DNA from: Veillonella magna DSM 19857
GTDB taxonomy: Bacteria > Bacillota > Negativicutes > Veillonellales > Veillonellaceae
Assembly: GCF_000428745.1 (NCBI RefSeq)
Contig: NZ_AUAN01000006.1
Span: 1 to 64,000, forward strand
Reading direction: 5' to 3'
Length of the DNA: 64,000 nucleotides
Notes under the pieces: generated by a model
Told to the model about the DNA's origin: nothing
What the model saw: the letters and a program-made list of their open reading frames with translations, nothing else
Database searches by the model: none
Translations under genes and position numbers: made by a program
Shown: piece after piece, positions 27,685 to 35,874 of the stretch
How positions within the stretch are numbered: position 1 is the first letter of the stretch
How the letters are laid out: each line of letters opens with the position of its first letter

Positions 27685-27837
27685 ATGACAAAACGAAAAC
27701 GGCTCAGCGTTGGTTACGAAAAGGAGATGGTCAGGGGGCGTTATAAAGGGAACCGGTCAGGGCCGTTTACAAAAGGAACGGTCAAAGGCCGCTTGCCAAA
27801 GGGAACGTATACGACGTTGCGTACGGAAAGGAGGTGA
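27685..27837 (+). CDS. Possible small basic protein (50 residues)
   Basis: The frame starts right after the GAGGGGG of the third 42-bp element and encodes a lysine- and arginine-rich peptide. The coding stretch is itself made of diverged units of about 26 bp (GGTCAGGGCCGTTTACAAAA and the like), so it may be a repeat array that happens to be open. Two further mini-frames with strong AGGAGG sites follow (27844-27882 and 27886-27971). Confidence 0.3.
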   Translation: MTKRKRLSVGYEKEMVRGRYKGNRSGPFTKGTVKGRLPKGTYTTLRTERR

Positions 27838-28066
27838 GTGCCGATGAAGTGGTTACGGAATATCGGTCACAGAAGGAGGTAGGCAGTGATAATCGGTACG
27901 GCCCGGCGAGGCCGTTTACGTACGTTTAGAATTGTGAGTAGTGTAAAGGTACGGCAAGGACAATGCCAATGACGATGCTGATGCCAATGACGATAGCAAT
28001 GGTAATGCCGATAACGATGGCAATGTCAGAGTAATGCCGTACAGGGATGAAAAGGAGATTATACAT

Positions 28067-28306
28067 ATGATTAGTACACACCATAAAATTACCGACGTGA
28101 TTAAAATGAATTTTACCGACGAAACGACGAAGATGTCTTTAAGCGTGCCTATCAGCGCACCTAAGGAAGGTCTTACCTTAGAAGAGGTGGACGAAGTGGG
28201 TCGCTTTATTGCCATGGGCGGCTTTTTTGTCGATGCGGCCGGTCATGTGGCGACTCGTTATATTTGTGCCCACAAAGAGCATACGACGGTAGAGGAAATG
28301 AAATAA
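28067..28306 (+). CDS. DUF2922 family protein
   Basis: This 79-residue protein starts at the ATG at 28067, eight to ten bases after AAGGAG. It shows the family pattern of an N-terminal strand (KITDVIKMNFTDETTKMSLS), a PKEGLTLEEV segment and a final helix. DUF2922 proteins are small Firmicute proteins of unknown function, usually next to a DUF1659 protein and a tiny membrane peptide. The same trio occurs here. Confidence 0.75.
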   Translation: MISTHHKITDVIKMNFTDETTKMSLSVPISAPKEGLTLEEVDEVGRFIAMGGFFVDAAGHVATRYICAHKEHTTVEEMK

Positions 28307-28358
28307 TCCACGGGATTATCGTTGGCGTTACATTCTGTGAGAGAAAACGGGTGATACT

Positions 28359-28427
28359 ATGACAATAAAAGAGTGGGTTAAGCTGCTGGTGGAAGTAGTA
28401 GCCACCGTGGTTTTGAAAAAATTATAG
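28359..28427 (+). CDS. 22-residue hydrophobic mini-peptide in the YvrJ position
   Basis: The frame encodes a peptide starting MTIKEWVKLLVE and ending in KKL. It is a single amphipathic or membrane helix with lysines at both ends. The ATG follows ACGGGTGAT at a fair distance. In related cassettes a small membrane protein (YvrJ type) lies between or beside DUF2922 and DUF1659 genes, and this peptide occupies that place, though it is shorter than YvrJ. A membrane-active role is possible but unproven. Confidence 0.5.
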   Translation: MTIKEWVKLLVEVVATVVLKKL

Positions 28428-28475
28428 TTTGTATGTGGTTGAATCGTGTGTAATACAGGATAAGGAGCGATACGT

Positions 28476-29067
28476 ATGAGTGAAGATATGTTGCGTATGA
28501 TGGATGAAAACGAAGAAGCAAAAGCCAGTGAAGCGAAAGCGGTCGAAGACGGCGGAGTCGAAGCGAACGAAGCCGAAGCAGGTGAAGCAAAAGCAGCCGA
28601 AGTTAGCGAAGACGAAGCAGGTGAAGCAAAAGTAGCCGAAGTTAGCGAAGACGAAGCCAACGAAATCACCCGTGTGATGGCCGGCGGTGCACCTACGGAA
28701 CCTGCGGCGGCAGACAGCGGTGCCACCGAAGACGGCGTACACGGCGAAGGTGATGAAGGCGTGCATGCCGATGCGGACAGCGATGGCGCGGCGCTTGATG
28801 ATCTCGATGATGGCAATGAAGACGAAGAAGAACGCGGCCCGATTTGGGATGCCATGGTGCAGACAACGAAGCTGCAGCTGCGCTTGAATGAAGACATTGC
28901 AGGAGCCACCAAGGTCAAGCTTTACCTTCAACGGCATTGTGCCGAATAAGACCGATGACGAATTGAATGTGCTCAGCGATAAGCTGGCGTCGTTGTTTGC
29001 CTATCCGTCCGTAGGCTTTGTGCGTATTGATACGAAGACCTATAAGCCGGGTAACCCGTTGCTGTAA
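28476..29067 (+). pseudogene. DUF1659-type protein with acidic N-terminal extension, frameshifted
   Basis: The frame from 28476 codes about 125 very acidic residues, including a repeated EDEAGEAKxAEVSEDEA unit, then the start of a DUF1659 domain (TTKLQLRLNEDIAGATKVKL). At 28920-28923 (CTTT) the frame is lost and ends at 28949. The +1 frame carries on with TFNGIVPNKTDDELNVLSDK to GNPLL and a stop at 29067, which completes the domain. A single extra T explains this: mutation, sequencing error or, less likely, programmed frameshift. Normal DUF1659 proteins are about 75 residues and would start at MVQTT; the acidic extension is unusual. Confidence 0.7.
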
Positions 29068-29269
29068 CAATCAGGCCATCCGTTGTTGTAACCAGTGGAG
29101 GCACGTATGGCTGCACCAAGCCGAGTCACGTATGGCGACACGCCATACGTGCCCTGCTGTATGATCACAGTGCCGATGACTGTCGGGCCGTTGTGCCCGG
29201 CAGTATCGGTTACCGTGTTTTATTTAATTTTGTTTAATTTAAGTTAATACCTCTCGATGCATAACACAT

Positions 29270-29344
29270 AAAAGGCGATGCCCTGTACTGCAGCGATCCT
29301 ATTCGATGAATCCGACGCTGGGAGATGGGGCGTCGCCTTTTTTG
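29270..29344 (+). terminator. Rho-independent terminator
   Basis: AAAAGGCGATGCCC pairs with GGGGCGTCGCCTTTT. A secondary GCAGCG/CGCTG stem lies inside the loop. Confidence 0.8.
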
Positions 29345-29480
29345 TATTGGTATATAACGGTGTCCTAGAAAATCCTTGCCATTGTATATTTTAAGAAGTA
29401 TTCCGTGATGAAATTAGACAGCTAGCAAATTTAGAGGTCGTTGATTTCATATTGTGAATTATACATATAAAAAAAAGTTA

Positions 29481-29499
29481 TAATAACGAAACGTTATTA
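29481..29499. promoter_or_regulatory. Perfect 19-bp dyad before the tetrapyrrole island
   Basis: TAATAACG-AAA-CGTTATTA lies about 180 bp upstream of the receptor gene and touches a TATAAT box at 29479-29484. The size and symmetry suit a Fur-like or other iron/heme-responsive repressor, but it is not a standard Fur box. Confidence 0.55.
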
Positions 29500-29681
29500 G
29501 TTTTAGAGTAGAATTTATGATACAAAATAGGAGAAGTTGAATGATGAGATATATTTTCTAGTTGTGTATATACGATGTATTCTTGGATATATAAGATCTA
29601 TGGGGTATATCGAATGAGTGTATGTGTAGAGGACGTAAGTTTATTTGTTGGGCATTGATTAGGTAGAGGTAAAGTAAGCAT

Positions 29682-31934
29682 ATGGGAAAAAAACGAATAT
29701 CTGTAGGAACATTTATAGCAATGGTGTTAGGCACGGGTTGTTTGGGAATAAGTAGTGTACAGGCCATGAATGAAACTGCTGATGGATATAATGAGTACGC
29801 ATTAAATCCGGTAGTGGTAACGGCGACAAAGTCTGAGCAACAATGGATGCAGGTTCCTCAAGATGTGCAAGTCGTATCAGGAAAGGATATTAAGGAGCGT
29901 AATATTAAAACAGTAGCTGAAGCAATTCAATACTTGCCTGGGGTGTATATGAACCAAAAGGCGGTAGGCGATGTACAGATACAGGGATTTGAGGGTTCTA
30001 ATGTATTAGTTATGTTAGATGGAGTCGCTGTTAATAATACGTATGATGGAACCACGAACTGGGCAATGCTTCCTATCGGCACCATCAAGAAAATTGAGTT
30101 GGTTAAGGGTGCAGGCTCATCTTTGTGGGGCGGTCATGCTGTAGGGGCGGTTATTAACATTACTACCCAGGATACGGCTCCGACTGAAAAAGGACATGCC
30201 AATATATCTGGACGCTTGGGTTATGGCTCTCATAATACCTGGAATAGAGAACTGGCGATTGATGGCCGGATCAATGATAAGGTGACGGCAGGAATCAGTT
30301 ATGCAAAACGAAGTACATCGGGATATCCTGGGTATTACTATACAGCAAAGGCTAGCAAGGGAAAAGGAGCTATTGCCCTAGATAATGAACTGCCTAAAAC
30401 ATCAGATGGAAAGTATATATTGGGTGGTCGAGGTAAAAAGGAATGGACTACAGAAAATATAGGTGCTTGGATTAAGTACCAATTAGATGAGAGTAAGAGC
30501 GTTAAATATACATATCAGCATATGGATTACAGCTACCGGTATAAGGGTCCCTTTAGCTATGCGATACATGATGGCAAAGAGATTTTTTCCGGTAAACTTC
30601 GTGTAGATCCAACACATACTGTAAATAGCCAAATTAGTACATACTTAGGATATGATGGTCAGACAGCATCAGATATGCATCATTTGTCTTACGGAGACAT
30701 AAAGAATAAGCTTAATATATCTTTAGGTTATGTAGATACCTATGCTAATGGCTTTAGTTCGGCTGATAAAAAGGCAACTACGATTAGTTGGGATGGAGCC
30801 GGTGAATTTTCTAGTTATCCCGGCAAAGCGTATGACGCGGACATTAATAAAGTATGGGACTTAGGTAGGCATAGCTTGACGGTGGGCTTTAATTACAGGC
30901 AAGAATCATTTGATCAAGAAAGAAGTACATTACTGCATTGGCGCGACCATGATTCGCGTGATATGAATGTGGGCAAGGATGGTGTATTTGCGGCATTTGG
31001 CGGAAAATCTAAAAATACGGCCTTGTATGTACAGGATGAATACGATATTAATGATGATTGGACTGTGTATGCTGGAGCTAGATGGGATTATTATAAAAAA
31101 TTAGACGGCTATGCACATTACTATGATAATAAACATAAAAGTAATGATTTTGGAGGCGAGTCGTTTAGTGAAGTTAGCCCTAAGGTAGCTGTTCAGTATA
31201 ACCTTGATGATACTTCTTCAATATATGCTTCGTACGGTCACTCCTTCAATCCGCCTACATTATACAAGGTATATCGCTATGGTGGTGGAGGTATGGGGGA
31301 TGTTATTCCTAATCCGGGACTCAAACCGGAAACATCAGATACATTTGAATTGGGATATAAGAAAATCATTGGTACTAAAACAGCTTTGACAGCTACTTAT
31401 TTTAATGTACACACCGATGATACAATTCAATATGTAACTCATTATGATGGAGCGGATACAACAAAGGCGTTGTTCAAGCGCTATGAAAACGTAGGCAAGT
31501 CTAAGAAAAATGGGATTGAGTTGGCTGTACAACATGCTTTTAATGATAAATGGTCGGGGTATTTGAATTATACATGGCAAGAGGCAAAAATAACCGGTAA
31601 ATCAATAACTGATACAAACTTTACTGACGATACTACAGTGAGAGACTATACAGTTCCTAAACATATATTGCACAGCGGCGTGCAGTATAAAGTAGGAAAA
31701 TTAGCTACTGTTTTAGATATGCAGTATATCAGTGATAGGCAGGCTCCAGATAAGGTAACCGGCGAATATGGATCGGAAGATTCCTATGTACTGTTCAATA
31801 TGGCGATGAATTATAAATTAAATGAAGTATTGGGTATACAGTTTGCCGTTAATAATATATTTGATCGGCAGTTTTATAACTCAGAAGCTACAGATGGGCG
31901 TAGCTACCATTTGAATTTGGATTTTAAATTTTAG
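29682..31934 (+). CDS. TonB-dependent outer-membrane receptor (candidate heme/tetrapyrrole)
   Basis: This 750-residue receptor has a signal peptide (ending near SSVQA), a TonB-box-like stretch (NPVVVTAT), a plug domain (VSGKDIKERNIKTVAEAIQY, VKGAGSSLWGGHAVGAVINI) and a 22-strand type barrel ending YHLNLDFKF. A motif NPPTLYKVYR followed by NPGLKPETSDTFELG corresponds to the FRAP/NPNL region of heme receptors, but similar motifs occur in other receptors, so the ligand is inferred from context. The gene leads an island with its own energising complex. A hairpin at 31963 separates it from exbB. Confidence 0.9.
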   Translation: MGKKRISVGTFIAMVLGTGCLGISSVQAMNETADGYNEYALNPVVVTATKSEQQWMQVPQDVQVVSGKDIKERNIKTVAEAIQYLPGVYMNQKAVGDVQIQGFEGSNVLVMLDGVAVNNTYDGTTNWAMLPIGTIKKIELVKGAGSSLWGGHAVGAVINITTQDTAPTEKGHANISGRLGYGSHNTWNRELAIDGRINDKVTAGISYAKRSTSGYPGYYYTAKASKGKGAIALDNELPKTSDGKYILGGRGKKEWTTENIGAWIKYQLDESKSVKYTYQHMDYSYRYKGPFSYAIHDGKEIFSGKLRVDPTHTVNSQISTYLGYDGQTASDMHHLSYGDIKNKLNISLGYVDTYANGFSSADKKATTISWDGAGEFSSYPGKAYDADINKVWDLGRHSLTVGFNYRQESFDQERSTLLHWRDHDSRDMNVGKDGVFAAFGGKSKNTALYVQDEYDINDDWTVYAGARWDYYKKLDGYAHYYDNKHKSNDFGGESFSEVSPKVAVQYNLDDTSSIYASYGHSFNPPTLYKVYRYGGGGMGDVIPNPGLKPETSDTFELGYKKIIGTKTALTATYFNVHTDDTIQYVTHYDGADTTKALFKRYENVGKSKKNGIELAVQHAFNDKWSGYLNYTWQEAKITGKSITDTNFTDDTTVRDYTVPKHILHSGVQYKVGKLATVLDMQYISDRQAPDKVTGEYGSEDSYVLFNMAMNYKLNEVLGIQFAVNNIFDRQFYNSEATDGRSYHLNLDFKF

Positions 31935-31962
31935 TTACTTTGTTCTACGGCAGAACAAAGGG

Positions 31963-32006
31963 AGGGGCAGTCGACGTTGACGTATGAGCGAAGACTGCTC
32001 TTTTTG
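31963..32006 (+). terminator. Terminator or attenuator between the receptor gene and exbB
   Basis: GGGCAGTC and GACTGCTC form the stem, followed by TTTTTG. It may lower expression of the downstream genes relative to the receptor. Confidence 0.65.
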
Positions 32007-32031
32007 TATTAGATATAGAGGTGACGTGATC

Positions 32032-32643
32032 ATGGATTTTGGTATTTTAGTAAAGGGTGGCATCGTTATGATTCCTTTGTTGGCGTGCTCCCTGGTTTCG
32101 ATGGCAATCTTATTTGAACGCATGTATTTTTATAAAAAGTGCCACACGGATATATCTACATTGCGGAAGGCTATGACTCAGTATATACCACAAAAGAACT
32201 GGACGGCATTACAAGGTAGTTGCGATATGGTGGGAGGTAAAGCAGCTGAGATGGTAGGAGAGGCCCTTCTCCATGATAAGGCTATTGATGTACAGGAAAA
32301 GTTTGTAGATATGAAAGGAGCGGCTATTGCCGGCGAGTTACAAAACTACTTGAGCTACTTGTCGACTATTGTTACCTTGGCACCGCTGATGGGATTATTA
32401 GGTACTGTGACCGGTATGATTAGTTCATTTAACGTACTGGCAACAGCAGAGGGGCAACCGTTTGCGATTACGGGGGGTGTCAGTGAGGCATTAATTGCTA
32501 CGGCTACAGGTTTATGTGTAGCCATTATTGCATTGGTTATTCATACGTATCTCAAGCAACGACAAAATAGCTTGCTCGATGAGATTGAAGAAGTGGGAGC
32601 GTTATATATATTAACGCTGGTAGGTGATCGACATGAAGCTTAG
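32032..32643 (+). CDS. exbB: ExbB/MotA/TolQ-family proton channel subunit
   Basis: This 203-residue inner-membrane protein has three membrane segments: MIPLLACSLVSMAILFERMY, LSTIVTLAPLMGLLGTVTGM and ALIATATGLCVAIIALVIHT. The ExbB signature APLMGLLGTVTGMI is intact. The ATG at 32032 follows AGAGGTGA; a longer frame from 31984 would read through the terminator and is rejected. It forms the motor with ExbD and TonB to energise the outer-membrane receptors. Its end overlaps exbD by 11 bp. Confidence 0.93.
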   Translation: MDFGILVKGGIVMIPLLACSLVSMAILFERMYFYKKCHTDISTLRKAMTQYIPQKNWTALQGSCDMVGGKAAEMVGEALLHDKAIDVQEKFVDMKGAAIAGELQNYLSYLSTIVTLAPLMGLLGTVTGMISSFNVLATAEGQPFAITGGVSEALIATATGLCVAIIALVIHTYLKQRQNSLLDEIEEVGALYILTLVGDRHEA

Positions 32644-33034
32644 ACCGCGGCGAGACAATGAATCTCCACAACTGATGATTATTCCAATGATTGATATTAT
32701 TTTTTTCTTATTGGTGTTTTTTATGATGAGCATGCTATCCATGGTAGTACAAAAATCAATTCCTGTAGTGTTACCAGTTACGCAATCAGCAAAGCTTGAT
32801 GTAGAGCGTAAGGTTCCAGTAACAGTGACTGCAGATGGTCATGTATATGTGGAACAAGAGGGGATGAACTTGGATGTATTCGTTCGTCGCATGCAACTGG
32901 AAAAGACTCGAAATGAGAAGGTTATTATCATATTAAGGGCAGATAAGAATGTGTCTTATGGTGCAGTTGTAGCGGTACTGGATACATTGAAAAAGGTAGG
33001 ACTTAAAAATGTGTCGATTGCCACAGAACAGTAA
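32633..33034 (+). CDS. exbD: ExbD/TolR-family motor subunit
   Basis: This 133-residue protein has one N-terminal membrane helix with the essential aspartate in MIIPMIDIIFFLLVFFMMS. A periplasmic domain (VPVTVTADGHVYVEQ to VSIATEQ) follows. It is translationally coupled to exbB through the overlap. Together with ExbB it converts the proton gradient into TonB movement. Confidence 0.93.
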   Translation: MKLRPRRDNESPQLMIIPMIDIIFFLLVFFMMSMLSMVVQKSIPVVLPVTQSAKLDVERKVPVTVTADGHVYVEQEGMNLDVFVRRMQLEKTRNEKVIIILRADKNVSYGAVVAVLDTLKKVGLKNVSIATEQ

Positions 33035-33049
33035 AAGGAGGAGCCGATT

Positions 33050-33841
33050 ATGTGTGAACGCAAGCGATGGCAACGAGCGTACATAGCATCCTTAGCGGTA
33101 AATACGATATTAATCGGGTGTGGAGCATGGTATTTAACTATAGCCCATGAAGTGGTGATGCCCTCTTCGGAACCGATAGAAGTAACTATAACCGATGCGG
33201 GGGGAGGAGGCTCCTTGGAAAGTAATGGAAAGAATGCAGTTGGTCCAGCTATTTCTGTGCCTAGATCAAGTAAAGTAGTAATTCCACCGACGCCCACCTC
33301 TCTGTCAGAAGCAGAGGCTATGGTGCAAGAGTCGGTAAAAACCGTAGAAATGAATACTTCTACTCACATGTCGGTAGGAGATTTTAATGAGAGCGCTGTT
33401 GGCAATGGAGGAGAAGATGGCACAGGGGGATCTGGTGCAGGTGCCGGTGTAGGTAGTGGTATAGGCAACGGTGATGGTAATGGTGGTGGCACCGGTGACG
33501 GTAACGGACCGGGTAGTGGCGGCTCCAGCGACGGGGGTGGGGAAGACAGTGATGACTCGGTACATGATGTTGGTAGTTTGATGCCACTACATACAGTGGC
33601 CCCGATATATCCTGAACGTCTTCGAAAGCGAGGTATAAGCGGGCAGACTGTAGTTTGCCGCTTAGTAGTAGAACGAGATGGTTCCGTCAGTTCGGTATCT
33701 GTGATTAGTAGCTCTGGATATGGTGCTATGGATAGAGCTGCGGTTAATGCATTATATCAATGGACGTTTTCACCGGTGATTATTGGAGGACACGCGGTTC
33801 GTGTGACAGCGGTGCAGCCGGTTACGTTCCGGTTGCAGTGA
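33050..33841 (+). CDS. tonB: TonB-family energy transducer with glycine-rich linker
   Basis: This 263-residue protein has an N-terminal anchor (YIASLAVNTILIGCGAWYLT), a long periplasmic linker and a TonB C-terminal domain (LHTVAPIYPERLRKRGISGQ to VQPVTFRL). The linker around residues 120-170 is made of G, N, D and S (for example GSGIGNGDGNGGGTGDGNGP) instead of the proline-rich spacer of classical TonB. It should link the ExbBD motor to both TonB-dependent receptors of the island. It begins 15 bp after exbD. Confidence 0.9.
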   Translation: MCERKRWQRAYIASLAVNTILIGCGAWYLTIAHEVVMPSSEPIEVTITDAGGGGSLESNGKNAVGPAISVPRSSKVVIPPTPTSLSEAEAMVQESVKTVEMNTSTHMSVGDFNESAVGNGGEDGTGGSGAGAGVGSGIGNGDGNGGGTGDGNGPGSGGSSDGGGEDSDDSVHDVGSLMPLHTVAPIYPERLRKRGISGQTVVCRLVVERDGSVSSVSVISSSGYGAMDRAAVNALYQWTFSPVIIGGHAVRVTAVQPVTFRLQ

Positions 33842-33851
33842 GGATGATGAG

Positions 33852-34805
33852 ATGATAGTTATCCGGCGAAGATATTTTTATTATGTTGTTTTAGGGTTGT
33901 CTGCTTTGGCTTTTTTTATATGTGTGATGGGGTGTGGACTGAACATACAACCAAAATTAACGGAGCCTACGCGTATTCTTATTGATGATCAGGGCTGTCG
34001 GGTGGAAGTACCAGAACATCCACAGCGGATTCTATCAATGACATCAGCATTTGATACGATTTTACTGGACATTGTGTCACCTCAGCGCATAGTGGCGATA
34101 GGATCGTTGGCTACCTATGAAGACTACTCTTTGTCGTGGCAAAAAGCGAGGCAGGTACCTATTGTATTGCGGGAATATAATTTAGAACGCATAGTGGCAT
34201 TGCACCCGGATGTTGTTATTGTACCGGATTATTATAGCAAAGATACAGTAGATGGGCTGCGGGGTGCAGGTATTCCTACTGTAGTTATTCATACGGACAC
34301 AACAGTAGAGTATGTACCACAGCTTATTCAGCGTTTAGCAGATGTTGTTAATGAGCCAAAACAGGGAAAAAAATTAGTTGATATTATCAATCAAGATTTA
34401 GATATCGTGAAAAAGAAAGCAGATAGAATTGCTAGGGATGATGAACGTTCTGCTATTTTCTTATCTACGATGAGTGGCTATACGGGCACAGGCAGTCTGT
34501 TTGATCATATGTGTACATATATGCATATTAAACACCCTCCATCAGAGTTACATTATCCTTCAAGGATACCGTTTACGGATGAACGCATTGTTGAGATGAA
34601 TCCTGATTTTGTATTTGTGCCGGTGTATCGAGAAAAAGACTATCGCATGGTGAAACAGTTTTACGAGGATCCGGCGTATTCTGGGATGAAGGCAGTTCGA
34701 GATAAGCGAGTGCTTCCCATGAAGTCAGCATATCTGTATACGGGGAATCAATATATAGGTAAGGTTATGTTAACTATAATGAATGTTGTTTATCCAGAGC
34801 TATAG
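33852..34805 (+). CDS. FecB/BtuF/HmuT-type substrate-binding lipoprotein
   Basis: This 317-residue protein has a signal peptide with a possible lipobox (ICVMGC, Cys near residue 28) and the class III binding-protein fold: RILIDDQGCRVEVPEHPQRI, then IVALHPDVVIVPDYY and RIVEMNPDFVFVPVY. These proteins bind iron-siderophores, heme or corrinoids in the periplasm. It precedes the permease and ATPase genes in typical order. The ligand is not readable from the sequence. Confidence 0.88.
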   Translation: MIVIRRRYFYYVVLGLSALAFFICVMGCGLNIQPKLTEPTRILIDDQGCRVEVPEHPQRILSMTSAFDTILLDIVSPQRIVAIGSLATYEDYSLSWQKARQVPIVLREYNLERIVALHPDVVIVPDYYSKDTVDGLRGAGIPTVVIHTDTTVEYVPQLIQRLADVVNEPKQGKKLVDIINQDLDIVKKKADRIARDDERSAIFLSTMSGYTGTGSLFDHMCTYMHIKHPPSELHYPSRIPFTDERIVEMNPDFVFVPVYREKDYRMVKQFYEDPAYSGMKAVRDKRVLPMKSAYLYTGNQYIGKVMLTIMNVVYPEL

Positions 34806-34832
34806 TTTGTAATGGATGAAGAAAGGTGAGAT

Positions 34833-35873
34833 ATGATGCACCAATTACAGAAAGTGTATGGATACGGGTTAGGTCTTGTCATAGCATTTGTAATATTATT
34901 TGTCGTATCTATTCACATGGGAACAATTACGATACCTATAAATGGAGCCATTGACGAAATTACGCGTGCTATAGGGTTCGTCAATGGAATCGGTGCACCA
35001 CTTGACGATAATCAAAGAGCTGTTTTTTGGTTTATCAGGTTACCACGTTTACTGGTGGGTGTCTTGGTGGGCAGTGCTTTAGCGACAGCTGGAGCGGTTA
35101 TGCAAGGTGTATTCGCTAATCCGCTTGCCGATCCCGGTGTTGTTGGCGTTTCATCAGGGGCTTCTTTAGGTGCCGTGATTGCCATTGCATTAGGGCTTAC
35201 ATCCGTGAGTATGTTTTATATGCCTTTGTTTGCGTTCGGAGGAGCCTTTGGTGCCGTTGTATTAATTGTAGGTCTTGCCATGAGGGATAATAAAGTGCAA
35301 CCGATTACGTTACTATTATCCGGTGTAGCGGTAAGTTTATTTTTAGGGGCATTAACATCAGGACTACTGACATTTATGAATGAATACCGTTTACGGGAAT
35401 TTCTGTTTTGGATGGTGGGAGGTCTCGATTATCGACGATGGGAGCATGTGGTCATTGCCATCGGTCCGATTATAGTAGGTATCAGCGTATTATTTATGCT
35501 GGCACGACACTTAAATGTATTAGTGTTAGGTGATGTAGAGGCAAGGGCACTGGGACAATCAGTAATGTTCTATCGCTTACTATTCCTTAGTATTGCTTCC
35601 GTAATCACGGCTACCGCAGTATGCGTCAGCGGCTTTGTTGGCTTTGTCGGTTTGGTGGTTCCTCATATTATGCGTATTCTGGTAGGTCCCGATCACCGAA
35701 GTCTACTACCACTGTCCGCACTGGCAGGAGCGGTATTCCTAGTCTTTTGCGATACGTTGGGGCGTGTTATATTAACACCTATCGAAATTCGATTAGGTAT
35801 TATGACGGCGCTGGTAGGAGCTCCGTATTTCTTGTTTTTATTGCGTAGATTGCGGGCAGAAGGAGGCATTTAA
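34833..35873 (+). CDS. FecCD-family ABC transporter permease
   Basis: This 346-residue permease has about ten membrane segments and the family signatures FWFIRLPRLLVGVLVGSALA, GVFANPLADPGVVGVSSGAS and GFVGLVVPHIMRILVGPDHR. It belongs to the FecCD/BtuC/HmuU group, which works as a homodimer. Its stop codon is one base from the ATPase start, so the two are tightly coupled. Confidence 0.95.
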   Translation: MMHQLQKVYGYGLGLVIAFVILFVVSIHMGTITIPINGAIDEITRAIGFVNGIGAPLDDNQRAVFWFIRLPRLLVGVLVGSALATAGAVMQGVFANPLADPGVVGVSSGASLGAVIAIALGLTSVSMFYMPLFAFGGAFGAVVLIVGLAMRDNKVQPITLLLSGVAVSLFLGALTSGLLTFMNEYRLREFLFWMVGGLDYRRWEHVVIAIGPIIVGISVLFMLARHLNVLVLGDVEARALGQSVMFYRLLFLSIASVITATAVCVSGFVGFVGLVVPHIMRILVGPDHRSLLPLSALAGAVFLVFCDTLGRVILTPIEIRLGIMTALVGAPYFLFLLRRLRAEGGI

Positions 35874-35874
35874 T

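Larger units (their letters stand above)
29068..29681. other. 614-bp gap: hairpins, then AT-rich regulatory region of the tetrapyrrole island
   Basis: An inverted repeat GGCACGTATGGC/GCCATACGTGCC spans 29100-29153. A strong hairpin follows at 29172-29212 (CCGATGACTGTCGGGC and near-complement). A terminator follows at 29270-29344 (AAAAGGCGATGCCC with GGGGCGTCGCC and a T-run). From about 29380 the base composition turns A+T-rich. No cobalamin riboswitch signature is visible before the receptor gene. Confidence 0.6.

Noticed and set aside
23947-28306. Prophage or integrative element
   Set aside because: Replication-type genes alone are present; there is no integrase, terminase, capsid, lysis gene or attachment repeat.
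28920-28923. Programmed +1 frameshift in the DUF1659 gene
   Set aside because: The CTT-TAC context lacks the slow stop or rare codon and upstream stimulator of known +1 sites; a one-base insertion is simpler.
29340-29681. Cobalamin riboswitch before the TonB receptor, which would point to B12 uptake
   Set aside because: No B12-box or matching helices are visible, and the region is a short AT-rich leader with a dyad instead.
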